The notes under the pieces: generated by a model
The model's database searches: none
What the model was told of the DNA's origin: nothing
The model's input: the letters and a program-made list of their open reading frames with translations, nothing else
Made by a program: the position numbers and the translations under genes
Shown here: positions 11,577 through 22,700 of the stretch, one piece after another
Layout: each line of letters starts with the position of its first letter
How positions within the stretch are numbered: position 1 is the first letter of the stretch
DNA from: Cinclus cinclus
Lineage: Eukaryota; Chordata; Aves; Passeriformes; Cinclidae
Assembly (NCBI RefSeq): GCF_963662255.1
Contig: NC_085049.1
Span: forward strand, 59,257,158 to 59,321,157
Length of the DNA: 64,000 nt
Reading direction: 5' to 3'

Positions 11577-12285
11577 TGTTGGGAGTTGGTTCTTTCCCTT
11601 TTCCCTCTGTGGAATTTTCCCCATTGTCATGCTAAAATACCTATCGACTAGACACTGGGGGAAAGGGGGAGGGGAGAGAGGAGGGAAACCCCGCGAGATT
11701 CAAACATCCCGAAGAGGAAACGACAGGCTCTGGCTCGCCCCATTTCCCCCGCGGAGTTCGGACGAGAAGGACGATCGCCGCCTCTGCCCCATCCCTGCCA
11801 TCCCAGCGTCGGAAATCATCCTCACTGCTTTCGGACCCTGCACTACTGTTTTCTTTCTCGCCTTATCCTGCCACCATCCAGCACTCTGCTGAGCTTCGGG
11901 ACCGACACCGTGAGTGGAGGGCTCTCTCTCCATCTCTCTGTCCCCCTGGGACAGCGCTGCCATCACCCCCAGCCCTCCTGCAGCTCTGCGGGACCTGCCC
12001 GCCCCCAGCACCGGGAACTGCAGCTCAGGGAAAAGGTGCCTGCAGCCAAAAAACACTAGGAATAAGTTACTATTCTATTAGTAGCTAATTTCATAGCTGT
12101 TGTTTTTCTTGTTTGTCTTGTTAGTTATACTGGTAAAGAACTGTTATTCCTATCCCCATATCTTTACCTGAAAGCTCCCTTAATTTCAAAATCATAATAA
12201 TCTATAGAAAGGGGGGATCACATTTTTCAGTTCAGAAGAAGGCTTCTGCTTTCCTTGGCAAGCGCCTGTCTTTCAAACTAGAACA
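11577..12285. mobile_element. Solo endogenous-retrovirus LTR (avian type) with target duplication
   Basis: A 709-bp block begins TGTTGGGAGTTGG and ends CTTTCAAACTAGAACA, so it has TG...CA termini. It is flanked on both sides by AAACC (11572-11576 and 12286-12290), a perfect 5-bp target-site duplication of the size typical of ERVL-class elements. The interior keeps many CpGs (for example CCGCGAGATTC and GACGAGAAGGACGATCGCCG), unlike the AT-rich flanks. Its end region (CTCCCTTAATTTCAAAAT, CTTGGCAAGCGCCTGTC) resembles LTR ends I recall from songbird genomes. No internal retroviral genes are present, so it is a recombined solo LTR. Confidence 0.85.
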
Positions 12286-12290
12286 AAACC
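12286..12290. repeat. Target-site duplication AAACC (right copy)
   Basis: It matches the left copy at 11572-11576 and directly follows the CA terminus of the LTR. Confidence 0.8.
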
Positions 12291-13021
12291 AATACCTAAA
12301 AATGTGCATTATAATAAAATACTGTGAAGAGCATTTGACAATGTTCTCCAGTGTCATAAGGTGCACTATACAAGTCACAGCCTGTATTTCATAAATTATC
12401 CGTTTATTGTGTTGACAATGCTGTCAGAAGCCAGTCCTACTCCGTATGATAAAGTCTTTCCTTTTCTGATCAACACATTTTAAATATCTAGCAAGTTTAG
12501 CACACTTCACATGTTACCTTCTATCTGCCTTTGAATCTTGCCAGAACACACAGTTGCAAAGCACAAGCTGACATTCTTGTGGGTCACTGTAAATAGAGAA
12601 GTGAGACACTCAGGAGTAAACATGTCACTGATTATATTGGGGAAAATGCTGGTAATTTAAGTCAGTATCAATCTGGAAATTGTTAATCTAATGGTAGAAT
12701 ATTTTAGGGAGGGAATATTTTTTATTTTTATTTTATTTATTTAAGCTGTTCTACCAGGGAGGCTGTATGAGCATAAAACTCATTCCAGAGGGTTATTTGA
12801 AGTCAGTGATAGTGATCCCCCACCTAAGAATGTCTGTGGATCTGGATCTTCATAACCATAGCCCATGGTAGAACATCTCCCACTCAGCCTCCCTCTCCCA
12901 CCAGCAGTTCTCTTCCTGAGGCTCTGCCAGCATGGACTGCTGTGGAGATTCAGTCCACTTTCTGGAAATATTGAGGGTTTTAGGATAAGAAAAAGCCAAA
13001 AATCTGATTCCATAAAGTGTC
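12291..13021. other. Intergenic spacer, middle part
   Basis: AT-rich DNA with a T/A-rich patch at about 12715-12745. No gene or interspersed repeat is recognised. Confidence 0.55.
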
Positions 13022-13215
13022 TAAACTCACATGTGTACACATAAGTATAAAAATATATACGCATCCACATACTTATATATGTAGATTGTATAATACCCAA
13101 TCATATTAAATTTAATATGGTTTATATATATATATATATATATGTGCTGCATATATGCATCTGCACATATATATGTGTGTGTGTATATGTAATATATATA
13201 GAGAGATTGTATAAT
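13022..13215. repeat. TA/TG microsatellite region
   Basis: It contains an uninterrupted (TA)10 tract at 13123-13142, then mixed CATATA, TGTGTG and TATATA runs to about 13202. The low-complexity ORFs here (rich in Tyr and Ile) are artefacts of the repeat. Confidence 0.9.
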
Positions 13216-13288
13216 CTCAGTTATATTGTATAATCCCAGTTCTATAAAATACAATATTAATGGAGATATAGATATATATTTGTTTGTT

Positions 13289-13380
13289 GGGGGGGGGGGG
13301 TTGCTTGTTTGGGTTGGGTTGTTTGGTTTGATTTTTGTTTTGATTTTTGGCTTTGTTTGTTTATTTGTTTGTTTATTGCA
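13289..13380. repeat. Poly-G run followed by T/G-rich TTTG-type tract
   Basis: Twelve G (13289-13300) are followed by about 75 bases made almost only of T and G, with TTGTTTG, GGGTTGGG and TTTATTTGTTTG units. It behaves like a degenerate simple repeat. Confidence 0.85.
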
Positions 13381-14934
13381 TATTCCTTTCTACCCAAAGA
13401 TTGATGTTTTCAGACGATCTTATTTTCAGGGAACCCCCTCAGCAGTGCAGGGTGGAGGAAGGTCTGGCTGGAGCAGATAATTGCTCGGCCATCAGCGATG
13501 GCTCTGGCCGCAGTCCAGCGAACAGAAATGGGTGGGCACAAGGGTCACTGCTTCACGTATGTGATAAGCCCAGGGGGGGGTCTCACAATTCAGCTCCTCG
13601 CCGCGTTCGTACGCACGCAATCCCTCTGCAGAAGCAGCTTTGCTTTCTTTTGGAGTATATTTTTTTGTATCAGCAAAGACAAGAAGGAAGAAAAAAAAAA
13701 AAAGTTGCATTAAAATTAGGACGGAGAGTCGACTCCTGAAGAGCTTTATTTTTAAAATTTTGGGGTTTTTTTTTATAAAGCCTAAATCACCTTAAAGAAT
13801 CTCAAAAGCAGCCACAAGGGAAAGATTTGTGAATTTTTGTAATGGAAAGCGGTAGCCTCTAGGGCCCAGAGGATATGCGGGGAGGCATTTTCTCTTGCTG
13901 GTGCAGCTGAGAGCGAGCGAGAGAGAGCGAGACCTGGAAATGAAAGTAAAGAGATCGGGAGGCACATGGAGGGAGCTGCAGGGGCAGCCGATCCAGAAGC
14001 AGAATGCTGCCTTCTATAATTAAATAGCACTTACTATTATTATTACTTCTAGTAATAATACATTAATAATATCTCTAGTAATACAATACCATTTATCAAG
14101 GAAAGTTTATGCATAGTGTGGGGGGGGAAAACCCGAGGAGAGGTGAGTTCTTTATTATTATTTTGGGGGGATTATTTTCGTTTTAAATCAATTCTCTGTG
14201 TGTTTGTGTATGTAGAAAAGAAGTGGACTTGAGAAACAAATTCTGGATGTTGCTTCATTAGAAAGTAAAGGTTTCAGATAGTAGCTGCATAGATGAAAGG
14301 TTGTGTAATTGTAATTTTTTTTTAATGTGGTGAAAAATAATACGCGATTTGTGAGATTTTGAAGCTAAACGCTCGTCCTCCAAAAATGTGGGGTTTGCAA
14401 AAAAAAAAAAAAATTGTCAAAGATCCTAATCCCACCCCCTGGAAAAAAATGTGGTAGTACTCTAAAATTGCATAGCTAGGGGGATAGACCCTGGGTTTAC
14501 ATAGAAAACTTAGTATTAATCGCGTTTGTGCCTGTTTGTGTTTTGTAGGTTCGGGATGTGTGTTCTGGTCTGTGTTTAGGCTGCAGTTTCCCCCTCTTGT
14601 TTGGTACAAACCCCATGGAACAGCAGAGAAGCCTTTTGGAATTGCTTTTCAGATAGACCTTCCGTAGGGTCTTGTAAAGTTTATCAAATAAGAAGACCGT
14701 GTTTTGGTTTTGTTTGATTTGGTTTTAATTCTTTTATGTTTTAGATAGTTTCCAGGTGGCAGGGGACGTTATCTGTTGGGGTTTTTTTGGTTTTATTTTT
14801 TTTTCTTTTTTTTCTCTTAAAGCCGTCTCCCGGACTCTTGGAGATGCGTGATTTTTATTTAAGCGGATGGGGGGTGGGGAAGGAGGAAGAGCATGCTTTG
14901 GTTTGTTTTCTTTTTCTCGGGGAAGCCTGGATGT
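13381..14934. other. Spacer left of the ZC3H7B CpG island
   Basis: A mixed stretch with a GA-rich patch (GAGCGAGCGAGAGAGAGCGA, 13911-13930) and several A, T or G homopolymers, most at 13691-13704, 14119-14127, 14400-14413 and 14783-14815. A strong plus-strand donor-like site (GAGAG|GTGAGTTC, GT at 14143-14144) could close an upstream 5' UTR exon of ZC3H7B. No coding sequence is recognised. Confidence 0.45.
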
Positions 14935-15170
14935 CTCCTGCCGCGAGAGACCCCTCCCCGCAGGGCCGCGGTGTTGGGAGTGCCGGGGTGCCGGCGTTCG
15001 GCAGAGTCGCGGGGGTGTGGGAGGCGCCGGCGGCCCCGCTCTGCTCCAGCGGCCGAGGTGGCGCCTCTCCCGGCAGCGGCCCCTACGCAAGGCCGGGGAT
15101 CGGCGGCCTAGTGCTGGCGGTGAGGGGAGGAGGTGAGCGGCGGTTCCCGCGCCATTTGTGTGGGAACCAG
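14935..15170. promoter_or_regulatory. CpG island, probable ZC3H7B promoter and 5' UTR exon
   Basis: This is the second CpG-dense block, 4.5 kb upstream of the ZC3H7B start codon. Two plus-strand donors close it: CTGGCG|GTGAGG (GT at 15120-15121) and GAGGAG|GTGAGC (GT at 15133-15134). Either could splice a non-coding first exon to the start-codon exon at 19655. The transcription start is not visible from sequence alone. Confidence 0.65.
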
Positions 15171-18100
15171 CCCCGGGATTTAGTTTTTCAGATGAGGGAC
15201 GGGAATGCGAACTGGGTGGGCAGGAAACCAAGAGCAAGTGGGCTTAGGGATAGGCAGCATCAGCCCACAGCTCTCTCCTTGCTCCTTGGTTCACTTCAGT
15301 GGAGGCAGGAGGGAGGGTGGCCTGTGGTTCGGGAAGGTGTTGTGTGTGGAACACAAGGCTGAAGGGAGTGGAAAATGAGGTCATGGGGACTGATGTGGTC
15401 AACTGAGGCTTTTAGCCCCCACCACCATCCCCCTCGCAGCAGGGAAACTTAAGAGTCACTGCTTTTATTTTCACTGGGGGGTGAGCTGGTTGTTGATTTC
15501 TTGCTCTGCATTCACTGGGTGCAGTGAATATTGCTGGGTGCAGCTGGTGGCACCCCGATGACCCCAGTGATGCTACAGAGCAGGGTGCTGGGATGTAAGA
15601 CAGTGGCCATGAAAGTGCCTTGGGGCAGCCAGTGCAGGGAGGGACAGAGGATCAGCCCTGGTGGGCACAACAGTGGGGGGGACTCCAAGAGAGGTTGGCT
15701 GTAGGAAGCAGTGAAACCCAGGGAGTGGGGCATGGCAGAAAGCAGCAGCAGGAGTGAGCAAGAGCCCAAGTCTGTAGTGGGCTATGCAGTTTGTCCTCTG
15801 CTTGATTTGTGCCCAGTTAGCTATTCTGCTGCACCATGAGGGTGGCCAAACTGCAGGCAGTGAAAGACTCCCATGTTTCAGACCAGTGTATCTTGGAGCC
15901 TTTTGCCTGGGGAGCTCTAGTCTCAGCTTTACAACCTGCCACTTGTGTCTGAGTGTACTTATTTCTAGCTGAAATGTTACATTCAATCCCTGGAAGTCAG
16001 TCAAGTGTCAGTTCCTTGCCATCTCAGAAATACAGTATAAAAAACTTTGCCCAAATTGAGGTCTGATAGGGTTATGAATAACAGCTGTGTCCTTGATAAG
16101 ATAAATTCAAGTCTTTACATTCATCTCATGTTTCATCTACCCATCTAAAGGATACCCACCCAGTTTGTGATTCAGTCACCCAGTTCACTGGCTCATGCTT
16201 CCTTCCGAAGGCAAGAAAACCATTTTGCCTGTCTGTAGCATTTTATTCCTGTCTGGCAAATGGTTTGTAATTTATTGATGACCTGTGAATAAAGTTCCTT
16301 CTAGACACTGGACCAGAGAGGACAAATGTCTCTGGACTGAAAGGATAAGAGCTTTGTAGTGGAGATATAAATACTCAGTACTTGAACTTTGCTGGTGATT
16401 TGAGTGGAGAAATCTGGACAGAGAGATTTGGTGGGGGGGAGAAAAGAGATACTTAGACACGGTGTTTCATAAAATGTTTTCTACAGTGTTCCTAAAAATA
16501 TTTGAAAGACCAAGAAAACAAAAGCTAAACAAGCTTTACACTTAAAATAATTATGCAGTAGCTGTAGTACAGTATGCAGCAGAAATGAAATGTTGCTCAT
16601 GTGGGCGGCTCAGTGTGTGTCGGGTTTGCTGGTGTAACAAGTGCATGACTTGGTCTGAACGCTGAATGAAACACGGTGAAGAGGCTGCAAGGATGAGGGG
16701 AGACAGAAATGACTTGAGTTTGCTGGTGAGGTGGTGGGGGAGGAGGTTGAGGAGCAAAAAGAGGAGTCTGGCAGCCTCCTGCAGTAGTTTGGGCAGACAG
16801 GACAGATGAGGGATCTGCCACACATGAAGGAGATTGCTTGTGTGGAGTCACATTGAAGGGGAGAGAAGGGTAGTTGTTTGTGAGAGATGTGCAGGAAGTT
16901 GTTGGGCAGCAGAACATGGTATGCGGTTTGAAGGTGTTGCCATGAGAGGATGAGTCTTATGTGCAAAGTTGTGACATAAGCCTGGAGGTGTGACAGCTGA
17001 AGGACAGACCTTTAGCAGGGAAAGCTGGTCACCCACTTGGAAGGAGGGAGGAATGTGGGGCAGTATCAGGGAGCAACAGTCTAGTGGGAAGATCAGGCCT
17101 GTGATTTATGTCTAAAGAAGGCAATGGAGGGTTTTGGGTTGAAGAACATTCACTCTGGAAGATGAGGGTAGAACTGCAGAGCATAGGGCACAGAAGGTTG
17201 CCTTTTATGAGGGTTTTGTAGCAAGGATCAAACTGTAGCTGTGTATTGTGGGACTTAGATGCAATAGGCTGGTCAGCCATCCACATGAAGCAAGGGTGGC
17301 AATATTTATGCTGGATGCAGTGGCAATAGTGATGAGAGAAAAAACTGAAGGGAAACTTCGGAATGCTAGAAGAGTTGGCTATCTCTAGAAAGGAGACATT
17401 CTGTAGCCATTCCCAGTAGTCCTTTGGCTGCCCTCCAGGTTTGGGTCGGTAATGTCTGAATGCCCTTCTCTCTGGGCAAGCAGCAGTAATCAGTTCTCTC
17501 TGTAACACAGACTCACATCCTGCATATATGTTTTAGCAGCAGGACCAGGGTAGCTGTGAGGACAGGTACTGATCTCTTCTTCACTCCTTGCAGTGTTCTA
17601 AAGGCTGAGATCAGAAACTGAAGTAGACCACGTGTCTCAGAAGCCTTTCAAGGTGGTGATGTGTTTTGTGGATATACACAACTGTTAAGGTGTGCCATGG
17701 AATTTTTGGAATGCAGCCATTTACTTGGTGATGACCAGCCAGTGTTCAACTGCCCTACCCACATTTCATCAGATCAGTGGGCTGCTGCTTCACTTCCCTG
17801 ACTTTTGTTCCCTCCAGCTTGACTCAGGGAGCAGCAGGAGCAGGGCTGCACATCCAGGCAGGACAAGTGAGTAGCTGAAGGTGATGGCAGTCACCAGCAA
17901 TGCCCTCACTCATAGGCTACAGTCCCACCATACCTGAACAGTGCAGGCAGGACCAGATGCCAATAGCAGTGGTCCATCAACAGTCCCAAAGAAAATGAGA
18001 TGGTGAATCTGGTCCAGGTCCACCCAGCAAATTCAACGGTAAGAGATTGTTCCAGAGACAGGACTGGAGACAAGCTGCCTGCAGTGGAGGTCTATGGTTT

Positions 18101-19654
18101 GTCCCAGAGATAGAATTGAGGACAAGTTCACCTACAGCACAGTTCAGACAAAGCAGGACCTGGACCTCAGCTGAGATGGAGCTCCTAGACCATAGACAGA
18201 ATGGTGTAGATGGGGGCCCAAGATGAGGCTGTTTGGAGTACTTCAAGCCTTTTAGTGTATTCAGGGACCAGACAGCTAGAAATTCTTCCTTCCTCCCTGT
18301 GCTCTCCCCATGAGCCTTTGGGAGGGTCCACTTGACTCTTTTGCATCCTCTTCTCCTCCACAGTTTCCCTCTTGTTTCCTGTGGACACTCTTTCCTCACT
18401 CTTGTCTCTGGTGGCCCCTCACAGTTTCCTACAGTGCTCTGGGGTGGCTCTGTCCTCTGTGATGTCTTTCACTGCTGCCTTTGTGGAAATGATTCCTACT
18501 GCTTCACCCTGTTCAGATGGAGTGTGTCATTGATACTGCAGGATATCTTAGAATGATAGAGATGGTCTTAATGTGAAAGGGAGCTGGATGATAATGCTTT
18601 TCAAGTTGTAGTGTAGAGGTGAAGAAATTTCTTTAGTGTCTTTTCAGAGGCAGTCGTGGATTGGGAAGGTACAGAGTCTTAATCTCATTTCAGTGTTCCT
18701 GTAGTTGCTGCCTTTGTCCCCAAGTTCCTATTCCTCAAATGCTGAGCATTATTTGTGGTCACAGCCGGTTGATACGAAATTTTATGTCACCAGCAACTCA
18801 GTTTTGCCACAAAGTGCCATCCTTTCTGTCCTTCATTGTTCTTTTCTTGTGTGACAGATCTGTGTATCTTAGAGAAAGGCCACTGGGGAGCCCTTCCAAA
18901 ATTTGTTGCCGAACTGCAGAGGATGAAGTTACAATGCTAGAAGATAATTCTTGAGCCTTCTTAAGGTGCTGCCCACCCCAGTTTAAAACACTTCAGGATA
19001 GGGCTCTGTTCCCTCTCCAAAGAAGTGTTTCCCAGTCTGTGTTGCTCTTGCCTGATGATTTTCAGTGTGAACTCCCCAGTGCATAGATTTATGCTGTCCT
19101 TTTATATGGACTACAGCAAGCAATTCCATTTTCTTCCTGTGCATCTCCTTTTGAACTGCACCTCCATAAACTGTATCTAGGTAAGGTATGTTTCATATGC
19201 TGTGCAGTAAGCCAGTTTAAATCTGTCCTAGATAAAGAGTGGTCAGAATTGCTTATCATGGGAGGGTCTTGGCACAAATTCCTGAAATGACTACCAGTGC
19301 AGGAAAAGATGGTGTTGGGTTTCTTCCCTTTCCTAGAAGGCCATCATGATAACAGTTGGTTTCCATTTCTTGATTTACTGGCAGCCTAAGCAGAGAGCTC
19401 AAATTGGAGTAATTCCTTTTTGCCCATGTATCCCGTCAGTGGCATGTGAGAAAAAGCAGATACTTGGTAGTGAGCTGCTTGCCGTGCTGTATCTGCAGTG
19501 TGGATAAATCATGGGCTTTGCTGTTCAGGGCATCTGGTCTGGAACATTTTGTTAGTAGTAAATTCGGGCACGAACAAAATACTGTGCTGTTTAATTGCCA
19601 GCAAGACCTAAAATGACTCACTTTGTGTTGTTTCTTTTTCTTCTTCCTCCACAG
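15171..19654. other. ZC3H7B 5' intron
   Basis: This stretch lies between the CpG island and the start-codon exon. It has several long antisense open frames (for example 17029-17508) that lack recognisable domains and overlap each other in other frames, so I do not call genes. No CR1 tail or LTR was recognised. Confidence 0.55.
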
Positions 19655-19715
19655 CAACTATAATGGAGAGGCAGAAGAGAAAACAAGAAATAGAGAAAGG
19701 ACTGCAGTTCATACA
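19655..19715 (+). CDS. ZC3H7B: ZC3H7B coding exon 1 (start codon, residues 1-17)
   Basis: The acceptor is CTCCACAG (AG at 19653-19654), followed by eight UTR bases. The ATG is at 19663-19665, with A at -3 and G at +4. The exon encodes MERQKRKQEIEKGLQFI and ends two bases into codon 18. The donor is ATACA|GTAAGT. The preceding in-frame sequence is intronic, so this ATG is the natural start. Confidence 0.94.
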
Positions 19716-22700
19716 GTAAGTGGACAACATCAGTGTTCCCTGTGGATTTGGAGGTGGTCGTCTTTCTGTTGAGGATGGCAGGAACTGATTTTTTTCCTAT
19801 TCATGCTTTGGGTTTGCTGCATGGGAAGGAGATACTGTCCTGAGGATTTTGACTTGTGATTTTTCAGGGTGTTTCTTGTCCTGTTAGCTCCCTAAACTTG
19901 AAATTCTGTAATTTTAATATCTTTTGGTTTTACCCTCCACTGCAGTTCCAGGATGATCTTTACAGTCAGCATAATGCTAGTAGTACTTAGACCTTCTACA
20001 TCATCTTCAGCATGAAGATCTCAAAGTGCTCTCTCAACAAGGTTATCCCACCTTTGTTAGGAAGGGAGATAGTATTTCAGTTCTGTAGGTGGGAAACAAG
20101 GTACATAACTTGTTGGACACCCCATATGGTGCCTGTAGGAAAAATATATGACCTGGGTTCTTTTGCAGTTGTCAGTCTAGTAGATGTCTCAGAACACTCT
20201 CCTGTGAATATCATGTGACCTTGTAGAGCTTGAAATGGTTGCTTATGTAGTAGTTACAAATCCTAGAACTTCCTTATAAGATAGAGTAGTATTTCTCCCT
20301 CCAATGTTTGGGTTAGCAGAGGCCTTAAACTCAGGTCCAGGTTCCATGGTAAGTAAGGAAGTAGTCAGATTGTAATCAGATTGGTTTGGGGTTTTTTTAA
20401 GGTCTGCTTTGAGTCCTGCAATTATTATACCTGAAATCTGTGCCTGTATAGTAGGAAACCCTCCCAGATCTTCCATATTTGTATCCTGTAATATGGCCAT
20501 TATATTTTCATCCCAGTCTGAGACTAAATAGGGCTGATAACCCAGTGTTGGAGAGGTAATTGTGAGATTTATATTGGCAGCGCTTAGAAAAATGCACAAG
20601 AATCTGGGGAAGAAAATAATTTAGAAATATGAGGTGTAGTTTACGCATCTGGAGCGTATCTTGCACTCTGAACCAGGAAGTGCCATATGTTGGTTTGTTT
20701 TGATGCAAAAGAGGGAGTCCAAGTTTGTAAGCAGCATGAATGTTTCTGACAAAGCCATGACATTTCCTATAGTTAGTTTTAAGGAGTGATTAGATGAAAT
20801 CTAAAAAAAAAAATTATTCTGTAACCAGTAAATAAGATCATGTATACACTGTAGGTGAGAAAAGCTATGAAAGGTGCTATGGTTTCCCCTAGAACCTATT
20901 GATTTGTCCTTGAAGAGAAAAAATAATTATATGTGGACCAAGCCTGGATGAATTGGGTGGTCCAATTTGAAGAACAGAATCTTTCTCTTAAGTCTCAGTC
21001 CTGTTGTGGCGTAGGTGTCATTCTCACCAGCACTGCCAGTGTTTGTGGCTCAGCCTTGGCCAAGAAAGTTGGAGTTAAATTGTCTCCTGAACCTGCATTG
21101 TTTTATCCCTTCCTTTTGTGGGATAGGCCTAAAGGCATGTGGCTAAGTTAAGGCAGAGAAAAGTGATTGCATTTATCTCTGTATGTCTCTGGTCTCACAA
21201 AGGATTTGAGGAGGTCTTGGAGTGCCACTCTAGTGCCTCTCATTACAGCCATAAAATACGCTTGTATTATTCTTGGCAGTTTCTCATGGGACTTTAATAA
21301 AGATGGGTATTTTAGGTGACTGTCAGAAGCACATTACAGAGGATAGTGTATGCACAGAAAATAAATGACAATAAGACTCCTCTAGTCTCCAATCCCTCTT
21401 AGATGTGACCATCACTCAACACCACTGTGACTGTCACTGAACATAATGCTCCCTAACTGTGTTCTCTTTGCCTCAGCTGCCTTTGCAGCGATAAAATGTT
21501 CAGTAACTTACTGAGATCACCAACACAGAATCAGAAAAATGATCTCTTCATCAGACAAAAGCTGTTGTTTGTATGGATGCCTGCTTCATGAGTATTTTCT
21601 TTTTCTTCAGGTCCACATTACCCCTAAGTCAAGAAGATTATGAGGTAATGGAGATTTTGTTTGTTGAAGCTGGGAGCCCTCTGATTAGCAAGATTTGTTC
21701 TGTTGTACAGACATTAGTTTACATGCCAAAAGTGAAGAATGTGGGACGGTCTGTCACAATTTGCCTGTGACTTAAAGTTTTGAGGTTCTGACGATGACAA
21801 CTTTCAGGGAAAGGAGAAGACATTTGAGTGTTCAAGAAGAATGGGGATTTGACTGCATTATTCTCCTCTACCAAAAAAAACTGATGTTTTACAGGAGGGT
21901 AGGGATGTAGGAGTACCTTAGTGGGCAAGCAATTTGCTAAAAGATATGGACAGGAATGGGAAATTGTGAAGTCTCTCCTGTCTCTGAATGCCCACTTGAG
22001 TGTATTTGTTCTCTCTCTGCTGCCCAGGCCTTTTTGCAGAAGCTGGTGAGAAACTTGTTTGCAGAGGGCAATGATTTGTTCCGAGAGAAGGATTTCAAGC
22101 TTTCCCTGGTACAGTACGTGGAAGGGCTGAACGTGGCGGATTATGCAGCCTCCGATGAGGTGACCATCCCAAAGGAACTCCTCTGCAAGCTCCATGTCAA
22201 CCGAGCTGCCTGCTACTTTGCCATGGTGAGTGCTTTTCCAAGTCATCCCCAGGAGCCAGGGTTGCAATGCTGTGCAGCTGGAAAAGATGTCAAGAGGCAT
22301 TTCAGCTGGTTTTGTCCACTCCCTGTTCAAAGACTGGAGGAGACAATGACACACAGAAAAGTCTGCAATCTCCTCACAATTGCACTGGTGTCTTGCGAGA
22401 CCAGAGGAAGGATGTGAGAAGAGGTGGCCAGGCCTATGATAGTGACGATGCAGTTCTGGTCTTCAGTGGTGAGGAATTAGTATCATCCAGTGTCTTCCAG
22501 TCTTGAGCAAGTATTTTTCTGGAATATTGTTTATTACTTTGGAGGCTCTTGCCTTCTCCTTTGAGACACTGGAAGACAGTAGGAAGTCTTCTTTGAAGGA
22601 ACCTGCAGTATACACATGGAAAAGGATTTTGAAATACCCAGACTCAAAAAGGCTGCATGCCTCCATTTTACTAAGGCATGTAACAGCTTTCCTTTATGGC

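Noticed and set aside
11536..12056. Open frames on both strands at about 11.5-12.1 kb, at first suspected as a small gene with its own GC-rich promoter
   Set aside because: The block has TG...CA ends and a target-site duplication, so it is an LTR rather than a gene.
13027..13254. Open frame rich in Tyr and Ile
   Set aside because: It is a translation of the TA/TG microsatellite.
17029..17508. Antisense open frame of 159 codons in the ZC3H7B 5' intron
   Set aside because: No recognisable domain, several overlapping alternative frames and no splice or promoter context. It is probably chance.
20243..20599. Antisense open frame of 118 codons inside a ZC3H7B intron
   Set aside because: Its composition looks fairly protein-like, but I recognise no domain, there is no supporting splice structure and it lies inside an intron. 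A database search would be decisive.
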